A DNA stretch of 32,761 nt from JBBQVS01 sp964250805 (GCA_964250805.1 CAXUHG010000059.1:1-32761); one strand, 5' to 3'; positions 8,089 through 16,294 are shown, counted from the stretch's first letter. A program made the numbers and translations. Notes: a model not told the origin generated them from the letters alone.

Positions 8089-8121
8089 TGATTTATCGCG
8101 CCCTCCACGCGATGATACGGT
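8089..8121. repeat. Degenerate remnant of the dispersed inverted-repeat element
   Basis: GATTTATCGCGCCC (8089-8102) equals the inner part of the element's end sequence, and CGCGATGATACGG follows 6 bases later as an imperfect inverted partner. It may be a collapsed copy adjacent to the large doublet at 8141-8431. Confidence 0.4.
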
Positions 8122-8140
8122 TTTATAGAATATTACGGAG

Positions 8141-8431
8141 GTAGGGACCGATTTATCACGCCCTTGTCCTCATATTTAATGGTGTCAGGAATTGAGCCAC
8201 CGTTCATCATGATAGGAAACGGGATCGGTGGGGACGAGGGTGTGATGAAATCAGACCCGTGCTCTCTTCTCTGCACCCCAAAGAGCATCGCTCAGGACGT
8301 GAGAACCAGAGTACGGGTCTGATTTCATCACACCCTGTGAGCGATATGAGATGGTAGCGAGGATTGAGGAACGTTTCCAATGAGAGAAAACGGGAGCGAG
8401 GGGGACAAGGACGTGATACATCGGTCCCCAC
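8141..8431. repeat. Dispersed inverted-repeat element, doublet copy
   Basis: Outer ends are inverted repeats: 8141-8169 against 8403-8431 matches 26 of 29. An inner perfect 23-bp inverted repeat, GGGTGTGATGAAATCAGACC.. (8238-8260) and its complement (8313-8335), is a diverged version of the same end. Read along the strand, 8141-8262 and 8311-8431 align as two direct copies of about 121 bases (shared segments such as GAAACGGGATCG/GAAAACGGGAGCG and GGGGACGAGG/GGGGACAAGG), separated by 48 bases. The whole can fold as nested hairpins. It ends 3 bases from the receiver-gene stop codon. No ORF inside looks coding. It fills most of the 400-base pepA-receiver gap. Confidence 0.8.
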
Positions 8432-8434
8432 ACT

Positions 8435-8833
8435 TTATGATTGCTCTTGAGTAGGCAGTAAGCGATCCACTAACTCTAGCAACTGACGTGGCTTGAAGGG
8501 CTTGGTGAGATACTCTGTGCAGCCCATGCGTTTAGCAGCCTCGCCTTCGTCGCTCATAGCGTAGGCTGTAACCGCGACAATGGGTACGTTTGCAAGTTGT
8601 GGACGTGAGCGGATAAGCTGCGTTGTACGATATCCATCCAGTACGGGCATAGAGAGATCGGTAAGAATAAGGTCTACCGATTCGCGGTCGAGCAGGTCGA
8701 GGGCTTCCTGACCATTAGAGGCCGAGAGGCAGCGATAGCCACGCGTGGATAAGACGCGCTCAACGAGAATGCGGTTCGATACCTCGTTCTCAACAATAAG
8801 GATAGCTGGTTTTCGTACTGTTGGTGTACTCAT
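8435..8833 (-). CDS. Stand-alone receiver (CheY-like) response regulator
   Basis: 132 aa, a single receiver domain with no output domain. Phosphoacceptor D59 is in LILTDLSMPVLDGY, T89 in VAVTAYA, and K111 in LTKPFKP. The acidic pocket is E15-N16-E17 rather than the common double Asp, a variation often seen in receivers of hybrid kinases. It lies 52 bases downstream of a large histidine kinase on the same strand, so it is probably the phosphorelay partner or a detached hybrid-kinase receiver. The ribosome site is weak (purine-rich AGAAGAAAG about 14 bases upstream), which would fit coupling to the kinase transcript. Confidence 0.92.
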   Translation of the reverse strand: MSTPTVRKPAILIVENEVSNRILVERVLSTRGYRCLSASNGQEALDLLDRESVDLILTDLSMPVLDGYRTTQLIRSRPQLANVPIVAVTAYAMSDEGEAAKRMGCTEYLTKPFKPRQLLELVDRLLPTQEQS

Positions 8834-8885
8834 GGTTTTATCTGATGCTTTCTTCTATGAGATGAATATGTGAGCATGCTCTGCT

Positions 8886-10718
8886 CTATTCGACTGCGAT
8901 AGGAAGTGTCAACGAGAATGTTGCTCCCTGACCTACGACGCTCTCGACGGAGACCTCTCCTCCCTGCAATTCAACGAGTCTTTTGGCTATGGTGAGACCC
9001 AGACCCGTACCGCCGAAGCGACGTGTTGTTCCGCTCTCTGCCTGTCGGAACGCTTCAAAGATAAAGCTGAGTGCCGCTGGCGAGATGCCGATACCTGTAT
9101 CCTGAACGGCAATGCGCACCATATCGCCGTCGCTGGTACGGGTACAGCGAATGGTCACGCCTCCCTGCTCTGTAAACTTGAGCGCATTGGAGACGAGATT
9201 TGTAACCACTTGACGGAGGCGGTAGCTATCCGCGTTGACGCTCGGCGTACTCTCTTCCATTTCCAGGGTCAAGTAAAGATTCTTTTCACTTGCTAGGAGT
9301 TTCAGTTGATTGATGATATCTTGCAAGCTCTGTGTAAGCTCTATTGGCTCCGCCTGTATCTCGATCTTATCAGCCTCGATTTTTGAGAGGTCTAGCATTT
9401 CGTCTACCAGATACGAGAGGTCTTCGGCGCGCCTTACAATGAAACTGATATCTTCTTCTTGTTGCTTCGTTAGTTCGCCATCAACGAAGCCATCAACGAT
9501 CATTGAGCCATAGCTAATGATGCTATGTAGTGGTGAGCGAAGCTCATGCGTCACATTCGCAAGAAATTCGGACTTCAATGCATTCGCGCGTTCAAGAGCG
9601 GCGTTCTTTTCTTTAACTTCCGCAAAGAGGAGAGCATTCTGAATCGCCATCGACGCCTGTAACGCTGTCGTACTCAAAAGAAAGGTGTCGCGCCTACTCA
9701 CCTGATAGGGTTTATCGGAGTAGATCATGAATGCCCCAATCGCCTGATCTCGTAGCAGCAATGGCACGGCGATAGCTGACTGATAACCGGCGTCAAGAGC
9801 CATACGCGCCCAATTATCGCCACGTTCGGCGTAAATAGCTGCGACATCCTCGCCATAGGCGATTTTGTGTTTCTGCACAACCATACGTGCAAGCAGCATA
9901 TCCAAATCGCGCAAAGCGGGGCGAGGAATGCGTGGGCGTCGAATACCGTATGTCGGTTGCTTAGATTGTGATGAACGCACAGCTTTACGCTTCCCACTAC
10001 CAGGACTAGGAACAGCAGCCATTTTTGTCGTTACCGCCATTGTGACATCTCCATAGGGATCGGCGTGAACAGTGATTGACCCCTTCTGCTGAAGTGCGGA
10101 TGAGGCGGAGGCGAGGGTTGATGTAGATAGAGGTGAGGTCGAGCTTTTTGCCGTTTCCTCAGACCATTGTGCCACAGCCCAAGGTGAGAGCATCTCACGT
10201 CCATAGAGTAGCATTGATACATGCTTGGCCTGCATAATACGACCGAGACGCGAAACAATCTCTCCTAGTAGGTGTTCCAGATTGACGGTCGAGACAAAAG
10301 CATCACTCAGAATAAGTACGTTACTCATCTGTTCCACCATCGCCTGACTTTCGCTCTCCAGCGACTCCGAAAGAAGATTGAAGGAGCGCGAAAGCATGCT
10401 CAGTTCATCCTGCGGTGCAAGAATGACACCTGCGTTTTCTGCTACCTGTGTACGTATCTGCGTCTGTAATTGCTGAAGAGGGCTAATGAAGAACTTGAGT
10501 ACTATAAATATATATATAGCAATGCCCAGCGCAAATATGCAGATGCCGACGCCGGAAAGGAGTAGCAGGATGTGCTGGTTGTGGAGGGCAAGGCTTTCTT
10601 TGACTTCGTGTGCTGTATAAAAAGTGAGAAGTCCCCATGAAGCTAATATGAACAGCAGCGTGCATAACAAAAGTACTAATGCCGCGCTTATTGTGAGCCT
10701 TACTCCTAATGAACGCAT
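8886..10718 (-). CDS. Membrane sensor histidine kinase with HAMP-like and GAF domains
   Basis: 610 aa. Two membrane helices (about 9-31 and 50-77) bracket a very short outer loop, so sensing is probably cytosolic or in-membrane. A HAMP-like segment (about 70-125) precedes a GAF domain (about 140-365) interrupted by a Ser/Pro/Lys-rich low-complexity insert near 195-275. The HisKA domain has the phospho-acceptor H391 in NVTHELRSPLHSI; the HATPase domain has N511 (NLVSNALKF), D540 (DTGIGIS) and G-rich GGTGLGL at 569-575. All catalytic boxes are intact. A receiver-only protein follows at 52 bases. Ligand unknown. Confidence 0.93.
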   Translation of the reverse strand: MRSLGVRLTISAALVLLLCTLLFILASWGLLTFYTAHEVKESLALHNQHILLLLSGVGICIFALGIAIYIFIVLKFFISPLQQLQTQIRTQVAENAGVILAPQDELSMLSRSFNLLSESLESESQAMVEQMSNVLILSDAFVSTVNLEHLLGEIVSRLGRIMQAKHVSMLLYGREMLSPWAVAQWSEETAKSSTSPLSTSTLASASSALQQKGSITVHADPYGDVTMAVTTKMAAVPSPGSGKRKAVRSSQSKQPTYGIRRPRIPRPALRDLDMLLARMVVQKHKIAYGEDVAAIYAERGDNWARMALDAGYQSAIAVPLLLRDQAIGAFMIYSDKPYQVSRRDTFLLSTTALQASMAIQNALLFAEVKEKNAALERANALKSEFLANVTHELRSPLHSIISYGSMIVDGFVDGELTKQQEEDISFIVRRAEDLSYLVDEMLDLSKIEADKIEIQAEPIELTQSLQDIINQLKLLASEKNLYLTLEMEESTPSVNADSYRLRQVVTNLVSNALKFTEQGGVTIRCTRTSDGDMVRIAVQDTGIGISPAALSFIFEAFRQAESGTTRRFGGTGLGLTIAKRLVELQGGEVSVESVVGQGATFSLTLPIAVE

Positions 10719-11025
10719 AATAGACCGTATGCGACCTTTCTCGCTTGCTGTACTGCGAAATGTAAGGGGAGAAACGGGGTGCCAACTCGTTTTCCCCTTA
10801 CCACGCGTATGCTAGAAGCAACGCGAAGCTAGAATCGGCGCGCGTGTAAACCTTATGGGGAAAAGGTTACACGGATGAGTAAATATATGTACAAGCTGCT
10901 CGTCGAGGTGGATCTGCTTGCTTACATACATCCCGCCTTCCGTCCCAAGCCTATGTATTATAACGCATGAAGGGCAAAATTGTTATCTCTTTTGTCACCA
11001 ATTTCTTAAAGGTGAAGAAAATTGG
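10719..11025. other. 307-base gap upstream of histidine kinase with two hairpins
   Basis: No gene seen. It holds two inverted repeats: GTAAGGGGAGAAACG (10762-10776) with CGTTTTCCCCTTAC (10788-10801), and GTGTAAACCTT (10844-10854) with AAGGTTACAC (10863-10872). Both contain AAGGGG or GGGGAAAA-like cores and would fall in the kinase leader RNA. A perfect minus-strand -10 TATAAT lies at 10963-10958 with a poor -35, a plausible kinase promoter that would give a leader of more than 200 bases. Confidence 0.4.
10998..11025 (-). terminator. Stem-loop directly after stop of small winged-helix gene
   Basis: CCAATTTCTT (10998-11007) pairs with AAGAAAATTGG (11015-11025) with one bulged A around a 7-base loop. 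On the minus strand it begins at the base after the stop codon of the 104-aa gene. No long U-tract follows, as for the other 3' hairpins in the window. Confidence 0.45.
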
Positions 11026-11340
11026 TTATGCCTTCCGCGTCCCCATGTAATCAACGTATCCGCTTTTAAGTAGCCGCACTAGTACCTGTGCAACCTCCAC
11101 CTCGCTCTTATGGAGCAATCGCGTGATATCCTGAATTGTGCGACGACCATCCAGGAGAATAACTACACGTCGGTCACTCCTAACCATTTTTTGTAGTACA
11201 TCTGATGCAATGGCTGCTGTGCGTGCGCGAAAGATTGCGTGAACGCTTAGCTTTGCCATTTCATCGGTGCGGACCGCCGTGTGCGTAAAGGGACGACCGT
11301 TTGCGACTGCTGTAAAGACTGCTTGCTCTGTTGTCACCAT
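11026..11340 (-). CDS. Small winged-helix-like protein, function unknown
   Basis: 104 aa. The C-terminal half (VVILLDGRRTIQDITRLL then SEVEVAQVLVRLLKSGYVDY) has the pattern of a winged-helix fold like those at the end of DUF4388-type and PqqD-like proteins, in which 'DGxRTxxEI...L..S..EV...L..L...G.V' recurs. The N-terminal half is not recognised. The frame opens at 11355, but the TTG there overlaps a Shine-Dalgarno GGAGG; the ATG at 11340, 8 bases after GGAGG, is the start. A good minus-strand promoter lies at 11452-11481. It stands alone between the kinase and the sigma/anti-sigma pair. DNA or protein binding is possible; no function is claimed. Confidence 0.7.
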   Translation of the reverse strand: MVTTEQAVFTAVANGRPFTHTAVRTDEMAKLSVHAIFRARTAAIASDVLQKMVRSDRRVVILLDGRRTIQDITRLLHKSEVEVAQVLVRLLKSGYVDYMGTRKA

Positions 11341-11451
11341 CGAATATTCCTCCAAAACACGTACACCCCACCAGAGATGAGTGGTTATAAAACTAAATCC
11401 TCATATACTATAAACATTTTATGTGAAGAAAGCATAAATTTCATACAACAT

Positions 11452-11481
11452 TTTATAAATTTTGTGTGAATATTGTCTCAA
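11452..11481 (-). promoter_or_regulatory. Promoter for small winged-helix gene
   Basis: On the minus strand TTGAGA (11481-11476) and TATAAA (11457-11452) are 18 bases apart. The leader would be about 100 bases and very AT-rich, with TTCACATAAA / TTCACACAAA / TTCATACAAC-like repeats that could bind a regulator. Confidence 0.5.
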
Positions 11482-11535
11482 TAATGGTGATTCTAATGTT
11501 TTCTTAATAAGTGAGTAGCATCTGCAAATTACTTC

Positions 11536-11614
11536 GTAGGGACCAGATGTATCGCGTCCTCAATCCTTGTCAACATGGTCAATCGCTCACAGGACGTGAT
11601 AAGTCGGTCCCTAC
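11536..11614. repeat. Dispersed inverted-repeat element, 79-base copy
   Basis: Ends GTAGGGACCAGATGTATCGC.. (11536-11560) and ..GTGATAAGTCGGTCCCTAC (11591-11614) are inverted repeats with a one-base indel and a few mismatches; they match the ends of the copies near 8.1, 15.5 and 17.3 kb. It lies 12 bases after the anti-sigma gene's stop codon. No target-site duplication is visible. Could fold as a hairpin and end that transcript. Confidence 0.8.
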
Positions 11615-11626
11615 CGAATGCACCAA

Positions 11627-13477
11627 TTAAGGAATTTGAGTCCAAGCAATTACTGTGATAGGAGCGGAGGTACTGATAACCGTTGCATAAGGTTTCTGTA
11701 CAACTGTTATGCTATAGCCTTGTGCCTGTGGGAGCGTTACCAGCACTGTATTCGGATTCGTTATCGACCAGAGAAACGCACTAGTATGACCTGCTATTAG
11801 GACTTGTGAAGTTCCATCACTGAGATTGGTGACGAGGCTCTGTGTCCCTGTGCTATACGCAACATGCAGTCCGTCAGGCGACCATGAGGGGGCTGGAGCA
11901 TTCTGTACTCCTCTTGCCACAAGGGTATCGTTTCCATTTGTTGTATCGAGAATATGAAGGATATTGCCATCGAGATAGCCAATGTGTCTGCCATCTGCGA
12001 GCCATTGTATTGCTTCAAAAGAGTTCCCATTGACCAATTCATAGAAAGTCGCGTTCAACGTGAGCGTGAGCAAGCGCTGTGTTGAAGATGAAAGAGGACG
12101 TGTGAGTATCCAACCTCCACTACCACTAGCACCACGGCGGCTGTAGATAGCCTGAACATAGTCGCCAGTGATGAGCGTGGAATTGCTATCTACTATATTA
12201 GCTGTGCTGACCCCAACATCGCGCAACTCTATGCTGTGAATATGTCCCTGTGTACCAACGCTCCAGGTGATAGCAGGTGTGGTGCTGGACGCTGCCCAAT
12301 CTAGTGTCATTACAGAGTCGTGAGGATAGCGTTGCGTCGTAACCGTTGGGGCAACAACGAGTATGTTGTGTGTCTGTACGTTGTAGTCAAGAATGCTGGT
12401 AATATTGTTGTGCGTGGACTCAAACGCAATACGTATGGCATCTGGTGCCCACACAATGTGGGAGACTGCGCCACCGTCTGGTAGTGTAACAGGTTGTACT
12501 TGACCAGTAGCATCCGTATACGTGTAGAGTGTAGGGATTCCAGCGGGAGCCGCGATGAATGCAAGCGTACTTCCATCCGGGGACCAGGATAAGCTACTCA
12601 AAATAGTGGAACCGAGAGCCGTATTCCATATGTTAGCTGAGACCGTCGATGACAACTGTTGCTTAATGACCGTATCACTTTGTCCGTCTGAGCGAATAAG
12701 ATGTATAGCATCTTGTTTCAAGTCGATGTATGCAACAATGTTCCCTGCACTACGACCGGCCCCCGCTGGCCTAACTGCCCAATCTGTAGCCACAGTGACA
12801 GTCGATGGCGTCAAACGTATTGGCGACGTATTGGCGTCCTCTAGCGTACTCCACAGGCCACCATTGTGTAAAAAAACAAAGCGCATACCTGCTGGTAGAG
12901 GACCACCTTGACGCAAATCCTGGGGTGGAACGATGCCCTGTGTACCCTGTGTTACTCTATTCTGAGACTGCACCATGCTCCAACCAATGAAGCTACCAAG
13001 ACTTACCACGAGCAAGAGACCTGCTGCTATCGTTGCCAAGACGAGGCGTTGTCCCAACCTCTTTTGACGCTGTGGAATACGCCTGTTTGCCTTTGTTTCT
13101 TGCTGTGACGTTGAAGAAAGTGTCCCTGGAATAGAGATAGGATCCGTATTTCGCACATTATCGAAGCTCACCCGTTTTTGTGGCACCGTTTCACGAATAC
13201 TACGTGCGGATGGATGTGTGATGGTATCGTGACTTGCTAAATCCTCTACCAGTTCCATATAGGCAGGCGAAGAAAAAATACGTTCGCGTATTTCCTCGCT
13301 TGGGCTGACCCGCTGTTGCTGTTTGAGCAAAGTATCGAAATAGCGAAAATCCGCGAGAAGCTCACTGCATGATGAGCATGTTTGTAGATGTGTGGCAACA
13401 AAGGCACGTTCTGAAGGAGTGAGAGCGTTGTCAAGGTATAAACTCAGTAGGTCCTCGACATGCTGCTCACTACTCAT
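11627..13477 (-). CDS. Anti-sigma factor: zinc-finger, membrane helix, extracellular beta-propeller
   Basis: 616 aa. A cytosolic anti-sigma zinc finger (ZAS/zf-HC2 type; H30-x3-C34-x2-C37 in HLQTCSSC) occupies about 1-50. A basic linker leads to one membrane helix (about 148-172). The outer part (about 175-616) contains WD40/TolB-like (PD40) repeats such as LSWSPDGSTLAFIA, IVWAPDAIRIAFES, IQWLADGRHIGYLD and PSWSPDGLHVAYST, predicting a propeller facing out. The start overlaps the sigma factor's stop as TAATG, so translation is coupled. It probably holds the sigma factor at the membrane and releases it on an envelope signal read by the propeller. Binding partner is inferred from coupling. Confidence 0.9.
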   Translation of the reverse strand: MSSEQHVEDLLSLYLDNALTPSERAFVATHLQTCSSCSELLADFRYFDTLLKQQQRVSPSEEIRERIFSSPAYMELVEDLASHDTITHPSARSIRETVPQKRVSFDNVRNTDPISIPGTLSSTSQQETKANRRIPQRQKRLGQRLVLATIAAGLLLVVSLGSFIGWSMVQSQNRVTQGTQGIVPPQDLRQGGPLPAGMRFVFLHNGGLWSTLEDANTSPIRLTPSTVTVATDWAVRPAGAGRSAGNIVAYIDLKQDAIHLIRSDGQSDTVIKQQLSSTVSANIWNTALGSTILSSLSWSPDGSTLAFIAAPAGIPTLYTYTDATGQVQPVTLPDGGAVSHIVWAPDAIRIAFESTHNNITSILDYNVQTHNILVVAPTVTTQRYPHDSVMTLDWAASSTTPAITWSVGTQGHIHSIELRDVGVSTANIVDSNSTLITGDYVQAIYSRRGASGSGGWILTRPLSSSTQRLLTLTLNATFYELVNGNSFEAIQWLADGRHIGYLDGNILHILDTTNGNDTLVARGVQNAPAPSWSPDGLHVAYSTGTQSLVTNLSDGTSQVLIAGHTSAFLWSITNPNTVLVTLPQAQGYSITVVQKPYATVISTSAPITVIAWTQIP

Positions 13478-14010
13478 TAGGTGCCTCCTCCCTGTTCTAG
13501 GGACCGATAATGCTCGCGAAACGACTGTCGCGCACGCGAGAGGTACATCTTGACGCCGCTCTCGGCGATATTCAGGGTACGGGCAATCTCGCTGTATGAG
13601 AAGCCCTCTTGCGTGTACAATAACAACGCGGACCGATACTGCTGAGGCATACGTCGCAGGGCGGCACGCACTAACTCTGTCGTGCCATAAATTTCTTGTG
13701 GATCTGCACTCTCAACGTCTGCCGGTTCGTGGTCGAGGTCTTGCCAGGGCAACCATGCGATCAATTTACGGCGTCGCAATGCATCATACGCAGTATTGGT
13801 AGCGATACGATACAACCACGCCGATAACTTCAAACTGCCGTCCATTTTGGGCAGTGCCTTGAACGCCTTCAAAAAAGTGTCCTGAGTCAGGTCGTCGGCC
13901 TGCTCGCGGTCTCCTACCAAGTGATAGACATAGTTATAAATAGGTGTTTTGTATTCATCATAAATTTGGTCAAACGACCAGGAAGTTTCTTTCGTTTCCA
14001 CCTGGGCCAT
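13477..14010 (-). CDS. ECF RNA polymerase sigma factor
   Basis: 177 aa. Region 2 (about 15-85) shows IYDEYKTPIYNYVYHLVGD, DREQADDLTQDTFLKAFK and LSAWLYRIATNTAYDALRRR; region 4 (about 110-168) shows RMPQQYRSALLL, then GFSYSEIARTLNI and SGVKMYLSRARQSF, the -35-recognising helix-turn-helix. No region 3, as expected for the extracytoplasmic-function class. AAGGGA precedes the ATG by about 9 bases. A candidate ECF-type -35, GGAAC, lies at 14060-14056 on its own strand. It is translationally coupled to the membrane anti-sigma downstream. Confidence 0.95.
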   Translation of the reverse strand: MAQVETKETSWSFDQIYDEYKTPIYNYVYHLVGDREQADDLTQDTFLKAFKALPKMDGSLKLSAWLYRIATNTAYDALRRRKLIAWLPWQDLDHEPADVESADPQEIYGTTELVRAALRRMPQQYRSALLLYTQEGFSYSEIARTLNIAESGVKMYLSRARQSFREHYRSLEQGGGT

Positions 14011-14386
14011 GCGCTACAATCCCTTCGATGGCTATAAATCATTATCAACTTGTCCGTTCCAATGCAAGTGATAATAACGCCTCTCCAGGCTGTGCGGTAT
14101 AACATACATGCGTCATACTGACCAGTCGGCAAGGGGTTTTCCCCTTCTGTGTAGTGGAACGGACAACCGACGCTACGAGTAACATATCTGATAAGTCATA
14201 TTTACTTGCGCTTGCGTTAGGTATCGACTATCATGTTAGCATACTCTCGCGGAAAACACGCTATAAAGGGGACCCGTTCTAGTACTATTGGGGCGAGAGG
14301 CTCGTGTAGCAGTGCTTGCTCGTTACAACGAAATCGCTTTCTGCGAAGGCAAGGTGTAGGCAAATGGAAAGAAAAATGTACTTGGA
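14011..14386. other. 376-base divergent intergenic region between ECF sigma gene and mtnA
   Basis: No gene seen. TTGTCCGTTCC (14050-14060) and GGAACGGACAA (14156-14166) are perfect inverted copies, each placing the ECF-type -35 GGAAC facing outward, one toward the sigma gene and one toward mtnA. Between them is a hairpin AAGGGG-TTTT-CCCCTT (14131-14146). A primary-type promoter candidate for mtnA is TTGCGC (14206-14211), 17 bases, TATCAT (14229-14234). The -10 parts of the ECF-like sites are not convincing, so regulatory use is inferred. Confidence 0.4.
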
Positions 14387-15496
14387 ATGATAGAGAACAC
14401 GCGACAATCGACATTGACAGATGTACGAACAGTTTGGTGGGAAGAAGACGATGCAGGTGCAGCCGTCTGTCTGCTGGATCAATCATTACTACCACAGCAG
14501 GAGGTCGTGCTGCGATTGACGCATGAGGCCGAGGTTGCCGACGCGATTCAAACGCTCAAAGTGCGCGGCGCACCTGCTATTGGTGTGACTGCCGCTTTCG
14601 GCATGGCTCTCGCGCTACTACGCATTGTGCAAGAAAACGACGCGTTAGCTCTCGAACAGGCACAGGAGCATCTACAGAGAGTGAGTTCCATGCTCTGTCG
14701 CACGCGTCCGACCGCTGTAAATTTGTCCTGGGCCGTTACACGTATGCAGCGTCGTGCCGAACAGAGCGTAACAACCATACAAGAACTCGTGGAGCGTGTA
14801 CGCGATGAGGCTCTATCAATTGCCTCCGAAGATGACGCTGCATGTAGAAAGATGGGATTGTATGGGGCGGATTTGATCGCTGATGGTGATATACTATTGA
14901 CGCATTGTAATGCTGGCATTCTTGCGACCTCTGGAATCGGCACGGCTCTTGCGCCAATCTATACCGCGCATAATGAGGGCAAGCACGTACATGTTTTTGT
15001 CGATGAGACGCGACCCGTCTTGCAAGGTGCGCGTCTTACCACCTGGGAGCTACAACAGGCTGGGGTAGCGTTGACTCTGATTACGGACAATATGGCGGGA
15101 CATTTTATGCGACATGGCGGCATAAAAGCGGTCTTTGTCGGGGCGGACTGTATTGCTGCGAATGGAGATGTGGCGAACAAGATTGGTACCTATAGCATAG
15201 CAGTGCTTGCCTCCGCACATGGCATTCCATTCTACGTGGTGGCACCATGTTCGACGGTGGACTTGACGCTTGCATCTGGCGAGGATATTCCTATCGAGCA
15301 GCGTAACGCCGAGGAGGTCACGACTCTACGCGGTACGAGAGTTGCTCCTGAAGGAGTGCATGTCGCTAATCCCGCGTTCGATGTCACGCCGCACGAGTAT
15401 GTGACAGCGATTATCACGGAAAGAGGTATCGCTCGGCCTCGCTACTTCGAGACACTTTACAATATTTGTATCGCAAGTGAAGACGCTATAATGTAA
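14387..15496 (+). CDS. mtnA: S-methyl-5-thioribose-1-phosphate isomerase
   Basis: 369 aa, family length. It converts methylthioribose-1-phosphate to methylthioribulose-1-phosphate in methionine salvage. Family marks: LKVRGAPAIGVTAAFGMA (about 57-74), RPTAVNLSWAVTRM (107-120), catalytic C174 in LTHCNAGILATSGIGTAL, FVDETRP..QGARLTTWEL, and catalytic D254 in VGADCIAANGDVANKIGTY; these align with C160/D240 of the B. subtilis enzyme. eIF2B-alpha-like relatives lack this exact set, so the isomerase call is firm. The ribosome site is weak (TTGGA close to the ATG). First gene of the SAM/methionine cluster. Confidence 0.95.
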   Translation: MIENTRQSTLTDVRTVWWEEDDAGAAVCLLDQSLLPQQEVVLRLTHEAEVADAIQTLKVRGAPAIGVTAAFGMALALLRIVQENDALALEQAQEHLQRVSSMLCRTRPTAVNLSWAVTRMQRRAEQSVTTIQELVERVRDEALSIASEDDAACRKMGLYGADLIADGDILLTHCNAGILATSGIGTALAPIYTAHNEGKHVHVFVDETRPVLQGARLTTWELQQAGVALTLITDNMAGHFMRHGGIKAVFVGADCIAANGDVANKIGTYSIAVLASAHGIPFYVVAPCSTVDLTLASGEDIPIEQRNAEEVTTLRGTRVAPEGVHVANPAFDVTPHEYVTAIITERGIARPRYFETLYNICIASEDAIM

Positions 15497-15526
15497 ATAA
15501 ACAAATGAATGGGGAATACGTCAATT

Positions 15527-15596
15527 GTAGGGACTGATTTATCACGTCCTCGTCGGCAATCGAAACGCCAGTAGGACGTGATAAATCGGTCACTAC
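15527..15596. repeat. Dispersed inverted-repeat element, 70-base copy
   Basis: Ends GTAGGGACTGATTTATCACG.. (15527-15550) and ..CGTGATAAATCGGTCACTAC (15573-15596) are 24-base inverted repeats with two mismatches, around a 22-base centre. It is the shortest clear copy of the family. It lies 30 bases after the mtnA stop and 62 before the HD gene. It folds as a simple hairpin and could uncouple or attenuate the two genes. Confidence 0.85.
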
Positions 15597-15658
15597 ACCT
15601 ATCTCTATTATTTTGTTGCATCACATTATAGCGATGTCGTTGGGAAGAGGTTTTTTTA

Positions 15659-16294
15659 ATGGAAGCATTGTTATCAGCGGTGACGCAGTATGCCGAGAAG
15701 ACTCTAGGCAATGAGGGCTTTCGCTACGCTAGCGTGGTCGTAGCGAACGCGAAGATGCTGGCACTACAATGTGAGGCAGAGAATGATGAAGGCGAAGGCG
15801 AAACGGCGGATATGGATGCGCTGATAATTGCCGCCTATCTGCACGATATCTCGACGCCAACACAAGGTTTTCAACAGCACAATGTCGCGTCGGCACAGAT
15901 GGCGGTGGAGTTCTTGCGCACACAGGGAGCGAAACCCGAATTTGTGCAGAAAGTAGAGCAGGCCATATTAACGCATATGACACCACATGCAGGTGAGCAG
16001 CAGGCTTCTACCACGCTTGAAGGTCGTATTCTCTACGATGCCGATAAATTGGGACGGCTCAGTGGTCTGGCTGTGGTGACATCGCTGATTGAGTTCGGGG
16101 CACGCTATGCTAACCGAGCGGTGACAGGTGACATGCTTGCGGCTATGTTACGTCACATCGAGGAACGCTTCATTGATTTGTACCAATCGTTGAATACCAA
16201 CCCTGCACGCGAGATGGCACGCGATAAATTCAACGGCACCGTCGCCTTTCTCGATGGAGTAATCGAGCATCTCAGCGATGCTACTCCTGTGTAA
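15659..16294 (+). CDS. HD-superfamily protein (putative phosphohydrolase)
   Basis: 211 aa. The HD pair is H62-D63 in IIAAYLHDIS, followed by H74 (QQHNVASAQMA), H106 (ILTHMTPH) and D127 (ILYDADKLGRL), which fits the H...HD...H...H...D metal-binding plan. The first His of the plan appears replaced by Y23 (FRYASVVVANA, where HxxRV is usual), so metal binding may be altered. AGAGG lies 8 bases before the ATG. It sits between mtnA and a PfkB kinase, 33 bases before the latter, suggesting a nucleotide or phosphorylated salvage intermediate as substrate. That substrate is inference. Confidence 0.8.
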   Translation: MEALLSAVTQYAEKTLGNEGFRYASVVVANAKMLALQCEAENDEGEGETADMDALIIAAYLHDISTPTQGFQQHNVASAQMAVEFLRTQGAKPEFVQKVEQAILTHMTPHAGEQQASTTLEGRILYDADKLGRLSGLAVVTSLIEFGARYANRAVTGDMLAAMLRHIEERFIDLYQSLNTNPAREMARDKFNGTVAFLDGVIEHLSDATPV

